Assembly: GCA_024680815.1 (NCBI GenBank)
Contig: JAILBQ010000033.1
Coordinates: 1 to 64,000, forward strand
Source of the DNA: Lachnospiraceae bacterium
GTDB lineage: Bacteria; Bacillota; Clostridia; Lachnospirales; Lachnospiraceae
Length of the DNA stretch: 64,000 nt
Reading direction: 5' to 3'
Both the position numbers and the translations under genes were made by a program. The notes below the pieces were generated by a model, which saw only the letters and a program-made list of their open reading frames with translations, was not told where the DNA came from and searched no databases. Shown one piece after another: positions 27,186-36,945 of the stretch; positions within the stretch are counted from its first letter, which is position 1; each line of letters begins with the position of its first letter.

Positions 27186-29209
27186 AGCAATACTATAAGG
27201 CTCTTTATGAAAAAGAGCAGAAAAAGAATGAGGAGCTTCTCCGCGATTTGGTGAGAGCCGAGGAGGAAAATGCCGAGCTTAAGAGGAAGGTGGATCAGGT
27301 AAAAAACAGCATTCTTTTTAAGCTGATCAAGCCGGTCAGAAACCTCTGGGCCCGTCTGAAAAACGGTGTAATCCGAATAAAGCGCTACGGCAGTATTAAG
27401 GGAGTTTACGCGAAGCTGAAATCCAAACGTATTGAGCGCGCGGCCTGTAAATATCACGGAACCTTAAGCTTCCCGGATGAGGCGGAACGGGAGCGGCAGA
27501 GGGCGGCAGTGTTTAAAGACCACCATGTCGTGAGCATTCTTGTGCCGTTATTCAATACACCGGAAAAATTTCTCCGGGAGATGATTGAAAGCGTTACGGC
27601 GCAGACCTACGAAGGCTGGCAGCTCTGTCTTGCCGACGGGTCGGACGAGGAGCATCCGGAAGTCGGAAGTATAGTTAAAGAATATATGGAAAAAGATGCC
27701 GCGGAGCACGGAGGAAAAAGCCGGATAGCCTATCGGAAAATCAAAAACCAGGGAATATCCGGAAACACCAATGAGTGTTTTGCCATGGCGGAGGGGGATT
27801 ATTACGGGCTTTGTGATCATGACGACGTACTGCATCCCTCGGTGCTTTATTACTATATGAAGGAAATTGAAGAAACGGACGCGGATTTTCTTTATTGCGA
27901 CGAGGCCACGTTCAAGGACGGGGACATCAATAAAATGATTACCCTGCATTTCAAACCCGAATTTGCCATCGATAACCTGTGCGCGAATAATTATATCTGC
28001 CATTTTTCGGTTTTCAAAAAGAGCCTTTCAGAGGAGGCAGGCCTTTTCAGACCGGAATTTGACGGAGCGCAGGACCACGATATGATACTCCGGCTTACCG
28101 CAGGAGCCGGATGTATAAGGCATGTGCCGCATATTCTGTATTACTGGCGCTCACATGCTCTTTCAACGGCGGCTGATATAAATGCCAAAACCTATGCCAT
28201 AAAGGCTGCTAAGGGGGCGGTGGCCTCGTACCTTTCCTCAAAGGGCTTCAGGGACTTTGAAATCGAGAGCACGAAGGCCTTTGCCACTATTTTCCGGATT
28301 CGCTACGCTCTGACGGGAAAGCCGAAAATCAGCATTATCATTCCCTCATCCGATCACTGCCCGGATTTGAGACGCTGCATTGATTCGGTGCTTACACGTT
28401 CCTCCTATGAGAACTATGAAATTCTGGTTATCGAAAACAACAGCAGGGAAAAAGAGACGGAGGAATATTATAAAGAGCTGGAGGAAATTCCGGTAGTGCG
28501 CCTTCTGCGTTATGTTCCGGATGAAAACGGCGGGGGCTTCAACTTTTCAAAGCTCATTAATTTCGGTGCAGCAAAGGCCTCGGGAGAGGTTTTGCTGCTC
28601 TTAAACAACGATACCGAGGTGATTACCCGCAGCTGGATGGAAGAGCTTCTTATGTTCGTGCAGCGGGAGGATGTGGGGGCGGTGGGCGCAAAGCTCTACT
28701 ATGAAGACTATACGATTCAGCACGCCGGCATAGTTCTGGGGATGGGAGCCCACCGGACGGCGGGGCATTCCCACTACGGCCTTTCCAAAGACAATCTCGG
28801 ATATATGGGAAGACTCATGTATGCCCAGGATGTTTCCGCCGTGACCGGAGCCTGCCTGATGGTTTCAAAAAAGGATTTCGAGGAGGCGGGAGGCTTTGAT
28901 GAATCCTTTGCCGTGGCCTTAAACGACGTGGACTTCTGCCTGAAGCTGAGAGAACTGGGGAAGCTTAATGTATTCACTCCCTTCGCGGAGCTTTTCCATT
29001 ATGAGTCGCGCTCCCGGGGAAGCGACGTTAACGGTGAGGATAAAGAGCGCTCGGAGAGATATGACAGAGAGGCAGAGCGTTTCCGCGAAAAGTGGAGGAC
29101 GGTGCTGGAAGCGGGGGATCCGTATTTTAACCCCAATTTTTCGCTGGACTACAGTAATTATACCCTGGGAAACGCTGCAAACGGCAGCATGGCCATGGTG
29201 AAGGACTGA
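27158..29209 (+). CDS. Two-domain GT2 glycosyltransferase with N-terminal coiled coil
   Basis: A 683-residue protein. A coiled coil (~10-52) is followed by a basic linker and two GT2 domains. Domain 1 (~125-370) has VSILVPLFNTPEKFLREMIESV and the metal site GLCDHDDVLHP. Domain 2 (~385-640) has ISIIIPSSDHCPDLRRCIDSVL, LLLNNDTEV and TGACLMVSKKDFEEAGGFDESF. Such tandem enzymes often add two different sugars of a repeat unit. The start overlaps the previous gene by 28 bp. A run of eight T follows the stop, without a convincing stem. Confidence 0.87.
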   Translation: MSDSQERNLEQYYKALYEKEQKKNEELLRDLVRAEEENAELKRKVDQVKNSILFKLIKPVRNLWARLKNGVIRIKRYGSIKGVYAKLKSKRIERAACKYHGTLSFPDEAERERQRAAVFKDHHVVSILVPLFNTPEKFLREMIESVTAQTYEGWQLCLADGSDEEHPEVGSIVKEYMEKDAAEHGGKSRIAYRKIKNQGISGNTNECFAMAEGDYYGLCDHDDVLHPSVLYYYMKEIEETDADFLYCDEATFKDGDINKMITLHFKPEFAIDNLCANNYICHFSVFKKSLSEEAGLFRPEFDGAQDHDMILRLTAGAGCIRHVPHILYYWRSHALSTAADINAKTYAIKAAKGAVASYLSSKGFRDFEIESTKAFATIFRIRYALTGKPKISIIIPSSDHCPDLRRCIDSVLTRSSYENYEILVIENNSREKETEEYYKELEEIPVVRLLRYVPDENGGGFNFSKLINFGAAKASGEVLLLLNNDTEVITRSWMEELLMFVQREDVGAVGAKLYYEDYTIQHAGIVLGMGAHRTAGHSHYGLSKDNLGYMGRLMYAQDVSAVTGACLMVSKKDFEEAGGFDESFAVALNDVDFCLKLRELGKLNVFTPFAELFHYESRSRGSDVNGEDKERSERYDREAERFREKWRTVLEAGDPYFNPNFSLDYSNYTLGNAANGSMAMVKD

Positions 29210-29221
29210 GAGTCAAGAACC

Positions 29222-29250
29222 TTGCGGCATTTTTTTTCGTAGGGTATAAT
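29222..29250 (+). promoter_or_regulatory. Probable promoter of the pgcA segment
   Basis: TTGCGG (29222-29227), 17 bp, TATAAT (29245-29250). The -35 is weak. It would give a leader of about 54 bases before the phosphoglucomutase gene. Confidence 0.5.
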
Positions 29251-29310
29251 AGAAATGTTAATGTTTTCGGCTATGAGGCTGGCATAGAGGAGATTTAACG
29301 GAGGATTATT

Positions 29311-31035
29311 ATGGACGCTTACAGAGAAGCATATGAATACTGGCTCACGGATCCTTATTTTGATGAAAAGACAAAGGAGGAGCTGCGTTTAATAGGCGAC
29401 AACGAAGACGAAATCAGGGAGCGCTTCTATAAGGATCTCGAGTTCGGCACCGGTGGGCTTCGGGGTATCATAGCGGCGGGAAGCAACCGGATGAATGTAT
29501 ATACTGTCCGCAGGGCTACCCAGGGTCTGGCCAATTATATATTGAAGGAAGGAACCCAGGATAAGGGGGTGGCCATTGCCTATGACTGCCGTTTCATGTC
29601 ACCTGAATTTGCCGATGTGGCGGCTACCTGTCTGGCGGCAAACGGAATCAAGGCCTATGTTTTTGATGCTCTCCGCCCCACTCCGGAGCTTTCCTTTGCT
29701 CTCCGGACGCTTAAATGTACGGCGGGCATCGTGGTCACCGCCAGCCATAATCCTCCGGAATACAACGGCTACAAGGTATACTGGGAGGACGGGGCCCAGG
29801 TTACTTCCCCGAGGGATATTGATATCATTTCCGAGGTTAATGCTGTTTCACGTTACAGCGACGCCAAAACCATGGATAAGGAGGAAGCCATCTCGAAGGG
29901 GCTTTATGAGGTCATCGGAAAGGAAATAGATGACAAATACATGGAAGAGCTGAAGAAGCTTATACTTCATCCCGAAGTCATTTCCGAGATGGCGGAGGAG
30001 CTTACGATTGTATATACTCCGTTCCACGGAACAGGGAATGTGCCGGTTCAGAGGATTTTAAAGGAACTGGGCTTTAAGAAGGTATACGTGGTTCCCGAGC
30101 AGGAGGAGCCGGATCCCGAGTTTACAACACTGGAATACCCGAATCCCGAGGATCCGAAGGCCTTTGCCCTCGCATTAAAGCTGGCAAAGGAAAAGAAGGC
30201 CGATATTGTCATGGCAACCGATCCTGACGCGGACAGACTGGGGATATATGCCTATGACACAAAGAGCGGGGAATATATAGGGTTTACCGGAAACATGTCC
30301 GGCATGCTGATCGGGGAGTATCAGCTTCGGGAGAGGAAGGCTCTGGGAAAGCTGCCTGATAACGGTGCTCTGATCAAGACCATAGTTACCACCAATCTGG
30401 CCGATCCCATAACCGAGGATTACGGCGTGAAGCTTATCGAGGTGCTGACCGGCTTTAAATATATCGGTGAGCAGATCAAGCTGTTTGAGGAGACGGGTTC
30501 AAATGAATATCTGTTCGGTCTGGAAGAGTCCTATGGCTGCCTGGTGGGTACACACGCCAGGGACAAGGATGCTGTCTGTGCCGTCATGTGCCTTTCCGAG
30601 GCGGCGGCCTGGGCAAGAAAGCAGGGCAGAACCCTTTGGGATGAAATGCTGAGGATTTATGATAAATACGGATACTACAAGGAGGGAATACATACCCTGA
30701 CCCTGAAAGGGATAGACGGGGCGGAGCAGATTAAGGGTATCATGGAAAAAATCCGCAACAATCCTCCGAAGAGCTTCGGAGAGCTCAAGGTTAAGGAATT
30801 CAGGGATTATGCTGCGGGAACTACTCTGAATATCGAAACCGGGGCAAAGGGAGAGACTGGACTTCCGAAATCCAACGTGCTGTACTTTGATCTGGAGAAC
30901 AATTCCTGGTGCTGTGTCCGGCCTTCCGGAACGGAGCCTAAGATTAAATTCTACATGGGGGTAAAGGGAACGAGTCTCGAGGACGCGGAAAAGAAACTGG
31001 AAGCCCTGAAGGAGGAAGTGGTCGCTCTGTCATGA
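29311..31035 (+). CDS. pgcA: Alpha-phosphoglucomutase
   Basis: A 574-residue phosphohexomutase with every catalytic element: phosphoserine loop TASHNPPEYNGYKVY, metal loop ATDPDADRLGI, sugar loop GLEESYGC and the C-terminal phosphate site RPSGTEPKIKFY. Length and motifs fit PgcA-type phosphoglucomutase. It interconverts glucose-6-phosphate and glucose-1-phosphate, the substrate of RfbA, so its place in this locus makes sense. The start follows GGAGGATTATT. It contrasts with the degenerate family member at 13068. Confidence 0.94.
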   Translation: MDAYREAYEYWLTDPYFDEKTKEELRLIGDNEDEIRERFYKDLEFGTGGLRGIIAAGSNRMNVYTVRRATQGLANYILKEGTQDKGVAIAYDCRFMSPEFADVAATCLAANGIKAYVFDALRPTPELSFALRTLKCTAGIVVTASHNPPEYNGYKVYWEDGAQVTSPRDIDIISEVNAVSRYSDAKTMDKEEAISKGLYEVIGKEIDDKYMEELKKLILHPEVISEMAEELTIVYTPFHGTGNVPVQRILKELGFKKVYVVPEQEEPDPEFTTLEYPNPEDPKAFALALKLAKEKKADIVMATDPDADRLGIYAYDTKSGEYIGFTGNMSGMLIGEYQLRERKALGKLPDNGALIKTIVTTNLADPITEDYGVKLIEVLTGFKYIGEQIKLFEETGSNEYLFGLEESYGCLVGTHARDKDAVCAVMCLSEAAAWARKQGRTLWDEMLRIYDKYGYYKEGIHTLTLKGIDGAEQIKGIMEKIRNNPPKSFGELKVKEFRDYAAGTTLNIETGAKGETGLPKSNVLYFDLENNSWCCVRPSGTEPKIKFYMGVKGTSLEDAEKKLEALKEEVVALS

Positions 31036-32270
31036 TTTTCCCGGGGGGAGAGGGGGAGCGTAAACTGCTGAAGGAGGTATTGGCAGGAGCGTTGCTTCTG
31101 CTTTGCCTCCTTTCCGTTGGAGCGGGGATTCGAAACGCCCTGAGATTCAGCCAGGATTTTCAATATGACGCCGCGAGAGCCCTTCTCCTGGGGATGGATC
31201 CCTACGAAATCAGTCAGACGCCGCCTTTCAGACCGGATGTGGGAGCGGATGAAAAGCTGGATTCGTTTTACGGGTACTTTTCCTCAATAGACGCGCCGCA
31301 GAAAATGGAGGCAAACCAGTTTCCGAGTCTCCTTATGGAGCTTTTTCCTCTGGCTCTTATGCCGTTCAGGCTTTCGGTGAGCCTGTGGCTGCTGTGTAAC
31401 CTTGTATTTACGGCGCTGATTCTTTTCTTTCTGCGGAAAACCTTTTTAAACGGTATTTCCCGGGAGATGTTCAGCTTTCTTTCTCTGCTGATGATTGCCG
31501 GCACACCCTGGAGAAATCAGCTTGGAGTGGGGCAGCATACTCTTTTTTCCTTCTGCTTTTTTCTTGCTGCCGTATGGTGTTCGGAGAGAGGGAAGCAGTG
31601 GGGCGCCGGAGTGCTGCTTGCATTCTCCATGTTTAAATACACACTGACACTGCCCCTGGCTTTGTATTTTGTTTTCCGCAGGCGTTTTAAGGAGCTTGCC
31701 ATTACGGCGGTAATACATTTAACCGCCACTTTCGCTGCCATGAGGTTGACGGGCAGACCGTTTTTCTATCTGCTTATTGAACCTTTAAGGGTTTCGATGG
31801 CATTAAGCGGGGAGGGGAGCCTGGATATCGGCTCGATCATAGGCGGCGGAGCCCTTTCAGTGGCACTGACGTTTCTGCTCCTCCTTATATTGCTTATTTT
31901 ATCCGTGCGGATGACCCGGAAAGATGGGGCGGAAAGGCTTTTATTTACGCTGCTTCTTCTGTGTTCTCTTGTGATGACCTATCACCGCAGCTACGATTTT
32001 TTTGTGATGACAGCGGCCTACTCCGGGATTGCGGAGCTTGAAGAAAAGTCGAGAAGCGTGAAGATGGGAAAACCGGGAAAAGTGTTTGGGGTGACGCCTT
32101 CTATGCTGTATTTTATACTGCTGGCGGTGCTGTTTTTCGGTCTGAGGCTGTTTTCGGAAAGCCCGGGAATTATGATTTTTTCCGCTGTTTTGTACTACGG
32201 TTTTCTTATATATTACACAATAAATGCACTTTTGAGAAATTCAGGGAAGGCGGAGGCCGGGAATGGATAA
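31032..32270 (+). CDS. GT-C family glycosyltransferase (GT87-like membrane protein)
   Basis: A 412-residue polytopic membrane protein with about nine to eleven hydrophobic segments. The first extracytoplasmic loop has DFQYDAARALLLGMDPYE followed by NQFPSLLMELFPLALMPF, a layout seen in GT87/DUF2029 polyprenyl-phosphate-dependent mannosyltransferases. Such enzymes use a lipid-linked sugar outside the membrane. It overlaps pgcA by four bases and the next GtrB-like gene by eight, suggesting a three-part glycosylation module. Confidence 0.75.
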   Translation: MIFPGGEGERKLLKEVLAGALLLLCLLSVGAGIRNALRFSQDFQYDAARALLLGMDPYEISQTPPFRPDVGADEKLDSFYGYFSSIDAPQKMEANQFPSLLMELFPLALMPFRLSVSLWLLCNLVFTALILFFLRKTFLNGISREMFSFLSLLMIAGTPWRNQLGVGQHTLFSFCFFLAAVWCSERGKQWGAGVLLAFSMFKYTLTLPLALYFVFRRRFKELAITAVIHLTATFAAMRLTGRPFFYLLIEPLRVSMALSGEGSLDIGSIIGGGALSVALTFLLLLILLILSVRMTRKDGAERLLFTLLLLCSLVMTYHRSYDFFVMTAAYSGIAELEEKSRSVKMGKPGKVFGVTPSMLYFILLAVLFFGLRLFSESPGIMIFSAVLYYGFLIYYTINALLRNSGKAEAGNG

Positions 32271-33048
32271 GCTCTATATGATTATTCCTGCCTATAATGA
32301 AGAGGAAACCATCCGGGAGGTGATTCGCGAATGGTATCCCATGGTGGTTATGACCGGGCCGGAAAGCCGCCTTGTTGTGATCGATGACGGCAGCCAGGAT
32401 AATACCTATGGTGTTATGTGTACCGAGGCTTACGGAAAACCTCAGCTTATCGCGAAGCATAAGAAGAATTCGGGACACGGGCCAACAATTCTGCTGGGGT
32501 ATCGGTATGCTCTGAAAAAGGGAGCGGACTATATTTTTCAGACCGATTCCGACGGGCAGACCCGCGCCGAGGAATTTCCGGATTTCTGGAGGATGAGGCG
32601 CCATTATGACCTTGTGGCCGGGTATCGAAAAAAAAGACAGGACGGATTGTCACGGATTTTCGTCACAAAGGTCTTAAAAGCGGTCATAGCTCTATGCTTC
32701 CACGTTGTCGTAACGGATGCCAATACTCCTTTCCGGCTGATGGAGGCGCATAGTCTTTCTGAGGAAATCAGACTGGTTCCCAGGGATTATTTTCTCACCA
32801 ATGTTCTGCTGACGGTTCTTTATACCCGGCATGGCAGGAAAATTAAATATGTTCCGATTACGTTCCGGCCGCGACAGGGAGGAATTAATTCCATTAATAT
32901 GAAGAGGATTTTCAGGATCGGGCAAAACGCCCTTCGGGATTTCCGGGTTCTTAACCGGAGAATCGACAGAGAGGGGTCGCAAAAATCCTCACAAGTGCAA
33001 AAGTCGACCGGGGACGAAGGGAAGTGCACTGATGAGCAAAAGAGGTGA
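32263..33048 (+). CDS. Glycosyltransferase family 2, polyprenyl-phosphate sugar synthase-like (GtrB/DPM1)
   Basis: A 261-residue GT2 protein opening LYMIIPAYNEEETIREVI, with VVIDDGSQDNT and the metal site FQTDSDGQT (~92-100). It lacks C-terminal membrane segments and ends in a hydrophilic tail. It probably transfers a sugar to polyprenyl phosphate for use by the GT-C protein. GtrA, the putative flippase, follows with a 17-bp overlap. Confidence 0.85.
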   Translation: MDKLYMIIPAYNEEETIREVIREWYPMVVMTGPESRLVVIDDGSQDNTYGVMCTEAYGKPQLIAKHKKNSGHGPTILLGYRYALKKGADYIFQTDSDGQTRAEEFPDFWRMRRHYDLVAGYRKKRQDGLSRIFVTKVLKAVIALCFHVVVTDANTPFRLMEAHSLSEEIRLVPRDYFLTNVLLTVLYTRHGRKIKYVPITFRPRQGGINSINMKRIFRIGQNALRDFRVLNRRIDREGSQKSSQVQKSTGDEGKCTDEQKR

Positions 33049-33532
33049 CACGGAGCCGAAAAACCGGTCGCTGATAGAACAGATATTGAAATTCGGCGTG
33101 GTAGGAGGCCTTTCGTTTCTTATAGATTTTGGCGTTTATACGCTGATTATCCTCATTTTCAGCGGAGGCGAGGAACCCAAAAAGATCGTGGTGGCCATAG
33201 CCGCGTTTTTCGGTTTTGTAATTTCGCTGATCTTTAATTATGTGACAAGCATGAAATTTGTCTTTGTCCATGATGAAGCCATGGATCGAAGAAAGGAATT
33301 TCTGATATTCGCGATCCTGAGCATAATAGGTCTTGCCCTGAATGAGGTTCTGATCCTCGGAGTGCTGGCGGTATACGATCATGCCGCAGTTCTGCAGCAG
33401 GGAATCCTGTGGCGTTATAAGGAATGGATCGGGAAAATGTTCGCGACTGGGATCGTGATGGTATACAATTTTATCACGCGAAAAATATTCATTGAGAAAA
33501 AGGATTCTACCCGTCAGAAAGGAAAAACATGA
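33032..33532 (+). CDS. GtrA-family membrane protein
   Basis: A 166-residue protein with four predicted membrane helices. It opens with the family pattern LKFGVVGGLSFLIDFGVYTLI and has FFGFVISLIFNYVTSMKFVF in the middle. GtrA proteins are thought to help move polyprenyl-phosphate-linked sugars across the membrane. The flanking GtrB-like and GT-C genes support that role here. Confidence 0.88.
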   Translation: MSKRGDTEPKNRSLIEQILKFGVVGGLSFLIDFGVYTLIILIFSGGEEPKKIVVAIAAFFGFVISLIFNYVTSMKFVFVHDEAMDRRKEFLIFAILSIIGLALNEVLILGVLAVYDHAAVLQQGILWRYKEWIGKMFATGIVMVYNFITRKIFIEKKDSTRQKGKT

Positions 33533-34311
33533 AAGACAGGATTCTTCTCTTTATTCCGGCTTATAACTGCGAAAAACAGATTGTACGTGTTCTTTCCTCT
33601 CTTTCCGAGGATGTTCTGAAATATTTTAAAGAGGTTATCGTTGTGAATAACCGGAGTACCGACGGAACGGAGGAGGCGGCCGTAACTTTTGCGGCAGAAC
33701 ATGCGTCTTTACCGTTAAGAGTACTTCGTAATCACTCAAACTACGGTTTGGGCGGGTCGCACAAGGTGGCTTTTTCCTATGCAGCGGAAAACGGCTTTGA
33801 TTATGTGGTGGTGCTTCACGGGGATGCACAGGGAAATATACGGGACTTTCTGCCTATGCTCAGACGAGGTATATACCGGCGTTATGACTGTGTACTGGGA
33901 GCAAGATTTATGCGGGGCTCCAGACTCAGGGGCTATTCGCTCATCCGGACCGCGGGAAACGTTGTTTATGATTTTCTTTTCGCGTTTGTTACAGGCCGCC
34001 GGATATTTGATCTCGGGAGCGGGTTAAACATGTATTCGGTCAGTATGCTCAGGGATCGTTTTTATGAAAAATTCCCGGACGGTCTGACCTTTAATTACTG
34101 TATGGTAATGGCTCTTTCCTACTATGATCAGAAGGCACGCTTTTATCCCATTTCCTGGACGGAGACGGATCAGGTTTCCAATGTGAAGATGGGACGTCAG
34201 GCTCTTAATGTTCTGAAAATGCTGTTTGATTTCTGGCATAATCCCGCCAGTCTTGAAGGAGACTATAGAGAAGAACCGGTGGAGGAATACGGCGCGGAGC
34301 CGGTAAACTGA
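33529..34311 (+). CDS. Glycosyltransferase family 2
   Basis: A 260-residue GT2 enzyme opening ILLFIPAYNCEKQIVRVL, with VIVVNNRSTDGTEEAA and the metal-site region VVLHGDAQGNI (~95-105). RTAGNVVYDFLFAFVTGRRIFDLGSGLNMYS resembles enzymes acting on polyprenyl-linked substrates. It overlaps gtrA by four bases. Donor and acceptor are unknown. Confidence 0.83.
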   Translation: MKDRILLFIPAYNCEKQIVRVLSSLSEDVLKYFKEVIVVNNRSTDGTEEAAVTFAAEHASLPLRVLRNHSNYGLGGSHKVAFSYAAENGFDYVVVLHGDAQGNIRDFLPMLRRGIYRRYDCVLGARFMRGSRLRGYSLIRTAGNVVYDFLFAFVTGRRIFDLGSGLNMYSVSMLRDRFYEKFPDGLTFNYCMVMALSYYDQKARFYPISWTETDQVSNVKMGRQALNVLKMLFDFWHNPASLEGDYREEPVEEYGAEPVN

Positions 34312-34313
34312 AG

Positions 34314-35099
34314 ATGAACGGATATCTGATTGTCTTTTTTGTCATATTTCTCATATTGGCCCATCTTTTTAAAATGGCACGGCTTTATCTTGTTCTGATG
34401 GAGCAGGATATTTCTTTCTTTTCCTTTGTCTTTCTATATGTAAGGACAACTCTTGCCAATCTGGTGATTCCCTTTAAGATCGGAGAGCTGTACAGGATCG
34501 GGGCGGTCTACCATGTGACCGGCTCGCCGGAGATAGGCATTTTAAGCATTCTGACAGACAGGTTTTTTGATACCGCCGCGCTTCTTTGCATAATTCTGCC
34601 CTTTGAACTTTTTTTTACCGGGGGAGTGAATCCGGTGCCGGCCGTTTTGTTTCTGGGCCTTTTCCTTATCTTTCTTTCCTACCTGGCTTTTGCGCCTTCC
34701 TATGCCTGGCTGAACAGATATCTTATAATCAACAAACGTTCGGAACGGTCCCTCAGACTGCTTAAGTGGCTGGACGTTCTTCATGAATGGTACGGTTATG
34801 TCCGAACTCTCCTTATCGGACGAAGTGCACTGATTACCATTGCCAGTCTTTCAGGCTGGGTTTTTGAAATTCTGGCGCTTAAGTTTTTTGCGGGAAGTAC
34901 CGGTATTTCCTTTACAATCAGGGATTTCAACGACTATATAAACTCTATTTTTCTTTCGGGAAACAGCCGGATTTCACGTCCGTACAACATAGTTGTTACG
35001 GCGGTTTTTGTTTTCCTGACACTGGTATTTGCGGCGTTATGGCTTCGAAGGCGTTTCGTGGGGCAGGGAGAGATCAGACTTAAGGAGGGCCGGGGATGA
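34314..35099 (+). CDS. LPG-synthase-TM/UPF0104-like membrane protein, possible flippase
   Basis: A 261-residue polytopic membrane protein. The segment LANLVIPFKIGELYRIGAVY followed by SILTDRFFDTAALL matches the core motif of the lysylphosphatidylglycerol-synthase transmembrane family. Members in polysaccharide loci are often proposed lipid-sugar flippases. It is shorter than the usual ~300 residues. It is tightly linked to both neighbours. Confidence 0.65.
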   Translation: MNGYLIVFFVIFLILAHLFKMARLYLVLMEQDISFFSFVFLYVRTTLANLVIPFKIGELYRIGAVYHVTGSPEIGILSILTDRFFDTAALLCIILPFELFFTGGVNPVPAVLFLGLFLIFLSYLAFAPSYAWLNRYLIINKRSERSLRLLKWLDVLHEWYGYVRTLLIGRSALITIASLSGWVFEILALKFFAGSTGISFTIRDFNDYINSIFLSGNSRISRPYNIVVTAVFVFLTLVFAALWLRRRFVGQGEIRLKEGRG

Positions 35100-36538
35100 A
35101 GCAGGTCTTTGTGGTTTTTGATGACAGACCTGAACCTCCGGCGCAGATCCGGCAGATCATTGGCTCCAAATCCTTTGGAAACGTGATCTTAAGACGTCGT
35201 ACACTAAGGGAGAGGCTTAAGGTTCAATCCGGAGAAGCAGGCTTCATTCTGTTTGAAAGAGATACGGAAAAAGTGTTTTCGTCTCTTACGGACGGGGCCG
35301 CGGTTATTCACCTTTTTTCCTCGGCTGCCGTTGCGGACGAGAGAGAGTACCGGGTGATTCTCCAAAAGGCTGCTTATGCGGAGGAGACATATCAGCTTTG
35401 TGCGGCAAGGAGCTCCGGCGGGAGCTGTCCCTGCGGGGCTGTGTTTCGGAATAAAAAGGAATGGAAACGCGCTCTGGAAGAGGAGCCCGGGCCGGAGGGC
35501 CTTAAGGAGAGGTTCGGGAAATATCCCGGAATCCGCTCTGACGCGTTTTTCGACCTTACGGATATACAGAGTTTTTTAAGCTTTTTAACCAGCGGTTTTG
35601 AGGCCCGTTTCTTTAACCGGCTTGACGGTGACGAATTCACCGTTACAAAACGCTCGGAAAACCGGGAAAAGATCCGTGCGGAGTATGAATTTTACCGGCT
35701 TCTGCCGGACTCGATGAAGCCCTGGTTTGTTATGCCCTATGATTATTCGGAGGATGATAAGGGAGCTTCATATACCATGGAAAGAATGCACATGACGGAT
35801 CTGGCTGTTCGTTTTGTGCACGGAGCCATCGGAAAGGATGAATTTGAACGGATCCTTTCTTTGCTGTTCCGGTTTATTTCCGGGCGTTCTGCAAAGATAA
35901 GTACCGGGGAAGAGGCCGAAGCTTTAAGAAAACGGCTTTATATCGACAAGGTAAAAGAACGTATTAAAGTATTTCTGTCGATACCGGAGGCGAAGGCTAT
36001 AGAAGCGGCAGTTGCGGCCATGAGTCCGTATGCCTCTCTTCAGGCGATAGAAAACGAATATGAGGAGCTTTATGAAACGTTAAGAGCCGGGAAACCGGAA
36101 AAAAATATTCTGGTTATAGGGCACGGAGATCTTTGTTTTTCCAACATTCTTTATCAGCCGGATGCGGACTTTATAAGATTTATTGACCCGAGGGGCGGTC
36201 TTAAGGAGGAGGATATCTGGACGGATCCCTATTACGACGTGGCCAAGCTTTCCCATTCCGCCTGCGGCGGTTATGATCTTATAAACAGCGCCCAGTATCA
36301 GATTGTGGTGGATTCGAAGCTGAACATGGCTCTTAAACCGGATATGGATACAGGTGAATATGCGCATCTTTTCAGGAAATATGCACAGGAGGCAGGGTTT
36401 CGTTTTGAGCTTGTGCGCCTGTTTGAGTGTTCGCTCTTTCTCTCCATGCTGCCGCTGCATATAGACAGGCCCCAGAAGGTACTGGCCTTTATTCTGAACG
36501 CGGCTTCGATTCTGAAGGAACTAAAGGAGAACGGATGA
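35096..36538 (+). CDS. APH/choline-kinase-like phosphotransferase
   Basis: A 480-residue protein. The first ~150 residues are unassigned (FVVFDDRPEPPAQIRQIIG...). The rest is a kinase fold of the aminoglycoside/choline kinase type: TVTKRSENREKIRAEYEFYRLLP (N-lobe Lys and helix C Glu), YTMERMHMTDLA hinge, catalytic loop VIGHGDLCFSNILY (~343-356) and FIDPRGG with the metal-binding Asp. It probably phosphorylates a small molecule or sugar of the polysaccharide. The HAD phosphatase gene overlaps its stop, and such pairs recur in capsule loci. Confidence 0.8.
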   Translation: MKQVFVVFDDRPEPPAQIRQIIGSKSFGNVILRRRTLRERLKVQSGEAGFILFERDTEKVFSSLTDGAAVIHLFSSAAVADEREYRVILQKAAYAEETYQLCAARSSGGSCPCGAVFRNKKEWKRALEEEPGPEGLKERFGKYPGIRSDAFFDLTDIQSFLSFLTSGFEARFFNRLDGDEFTVTKRSENREKIRAEYEFYRLLPDSMKPWFVMPYDYSEDDKGASYTMERMHMTDLAVRFVHGAIGKDEFERILSLLFRFISGRSAKISTGEEAEALRKRLYIDKVKERIKVFLSIPEAKAIEAAVAAMSPYASLQAIENEYEELYETLRAGKPEKNILVIGHGDLCFSNILYQPDADFIRFIDPRGGLKEEDIWTDPYYDVAKLSHSACGGYDLINSAQYQIVVDSKLNMALKPDMDTGEYAHLFRKYAQEAGFRFELVRLFECSLFLSMLPLHIDRPQKVLAFILNAASILKELKENG

Positions 36539-36945
36539 AATACCGGGATTACAGCTTTATATTTGACGTTGACGGTACGCTCTGCCCGCTGAAACGGGAG
36601 GATGAGCGCTACGAGGATCTCGTGCCGTACGGGGAAATGGTGGAAAAGATACGGGAATACAAGGCTCAGGGCGCAAGAATAGTGATACTCACCTCCCGCA
36701 ACATGCGTTCGTACCAGAACAATATAGGGCTTATCAATGCCAATACCGCGAAGGTGCTTTTAGCCTGGCTGGATAAGTGGGAGATTCCCTATGATGAGAT
36801 TATCTACGGAAAGCCCTGGGCGGGGGAACACGGGTTTTATGTGGATGACCGGACCGTACGGCCGGAGGAGTTTTTAACACGCACCACGGAAGAGCTTGAA
36901 GAACTGTGCGCGCGTGACAGGTGTTCCCGGGAGGCCGGAGAATGA
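36535..36945 (+). CDS. Small HAD-family phosphatase of capsule type
   Basis: A 136-residue HAD protein without a cap domain. Motif I is IFDVDGTLCPL (~9-19), motif II is ARIVILTSRN, the Lys of motif III is in IIYGKPWAGE and motif IV is GFYVDDRTV. ATG 36535 overlaps the upstream stop as ATGA; the ORF track starts 36 codons too early inside the kinase gene. It likely dephosphorylates an intermediate made with the neighbouring kinase. Confidence 0.85.
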   Translation: MKYRDYSFIFDVDGTLCPLKREDERYEDLVPYGEMVEKIREYKAQGARIVILTSRNMRSYQNNIGLINANTAKVLLAWLDKWEIPYDEIIYGKPWAGEHGFYVDDRTVRPEEFLTRTTEELEELCARDRCSREAGE

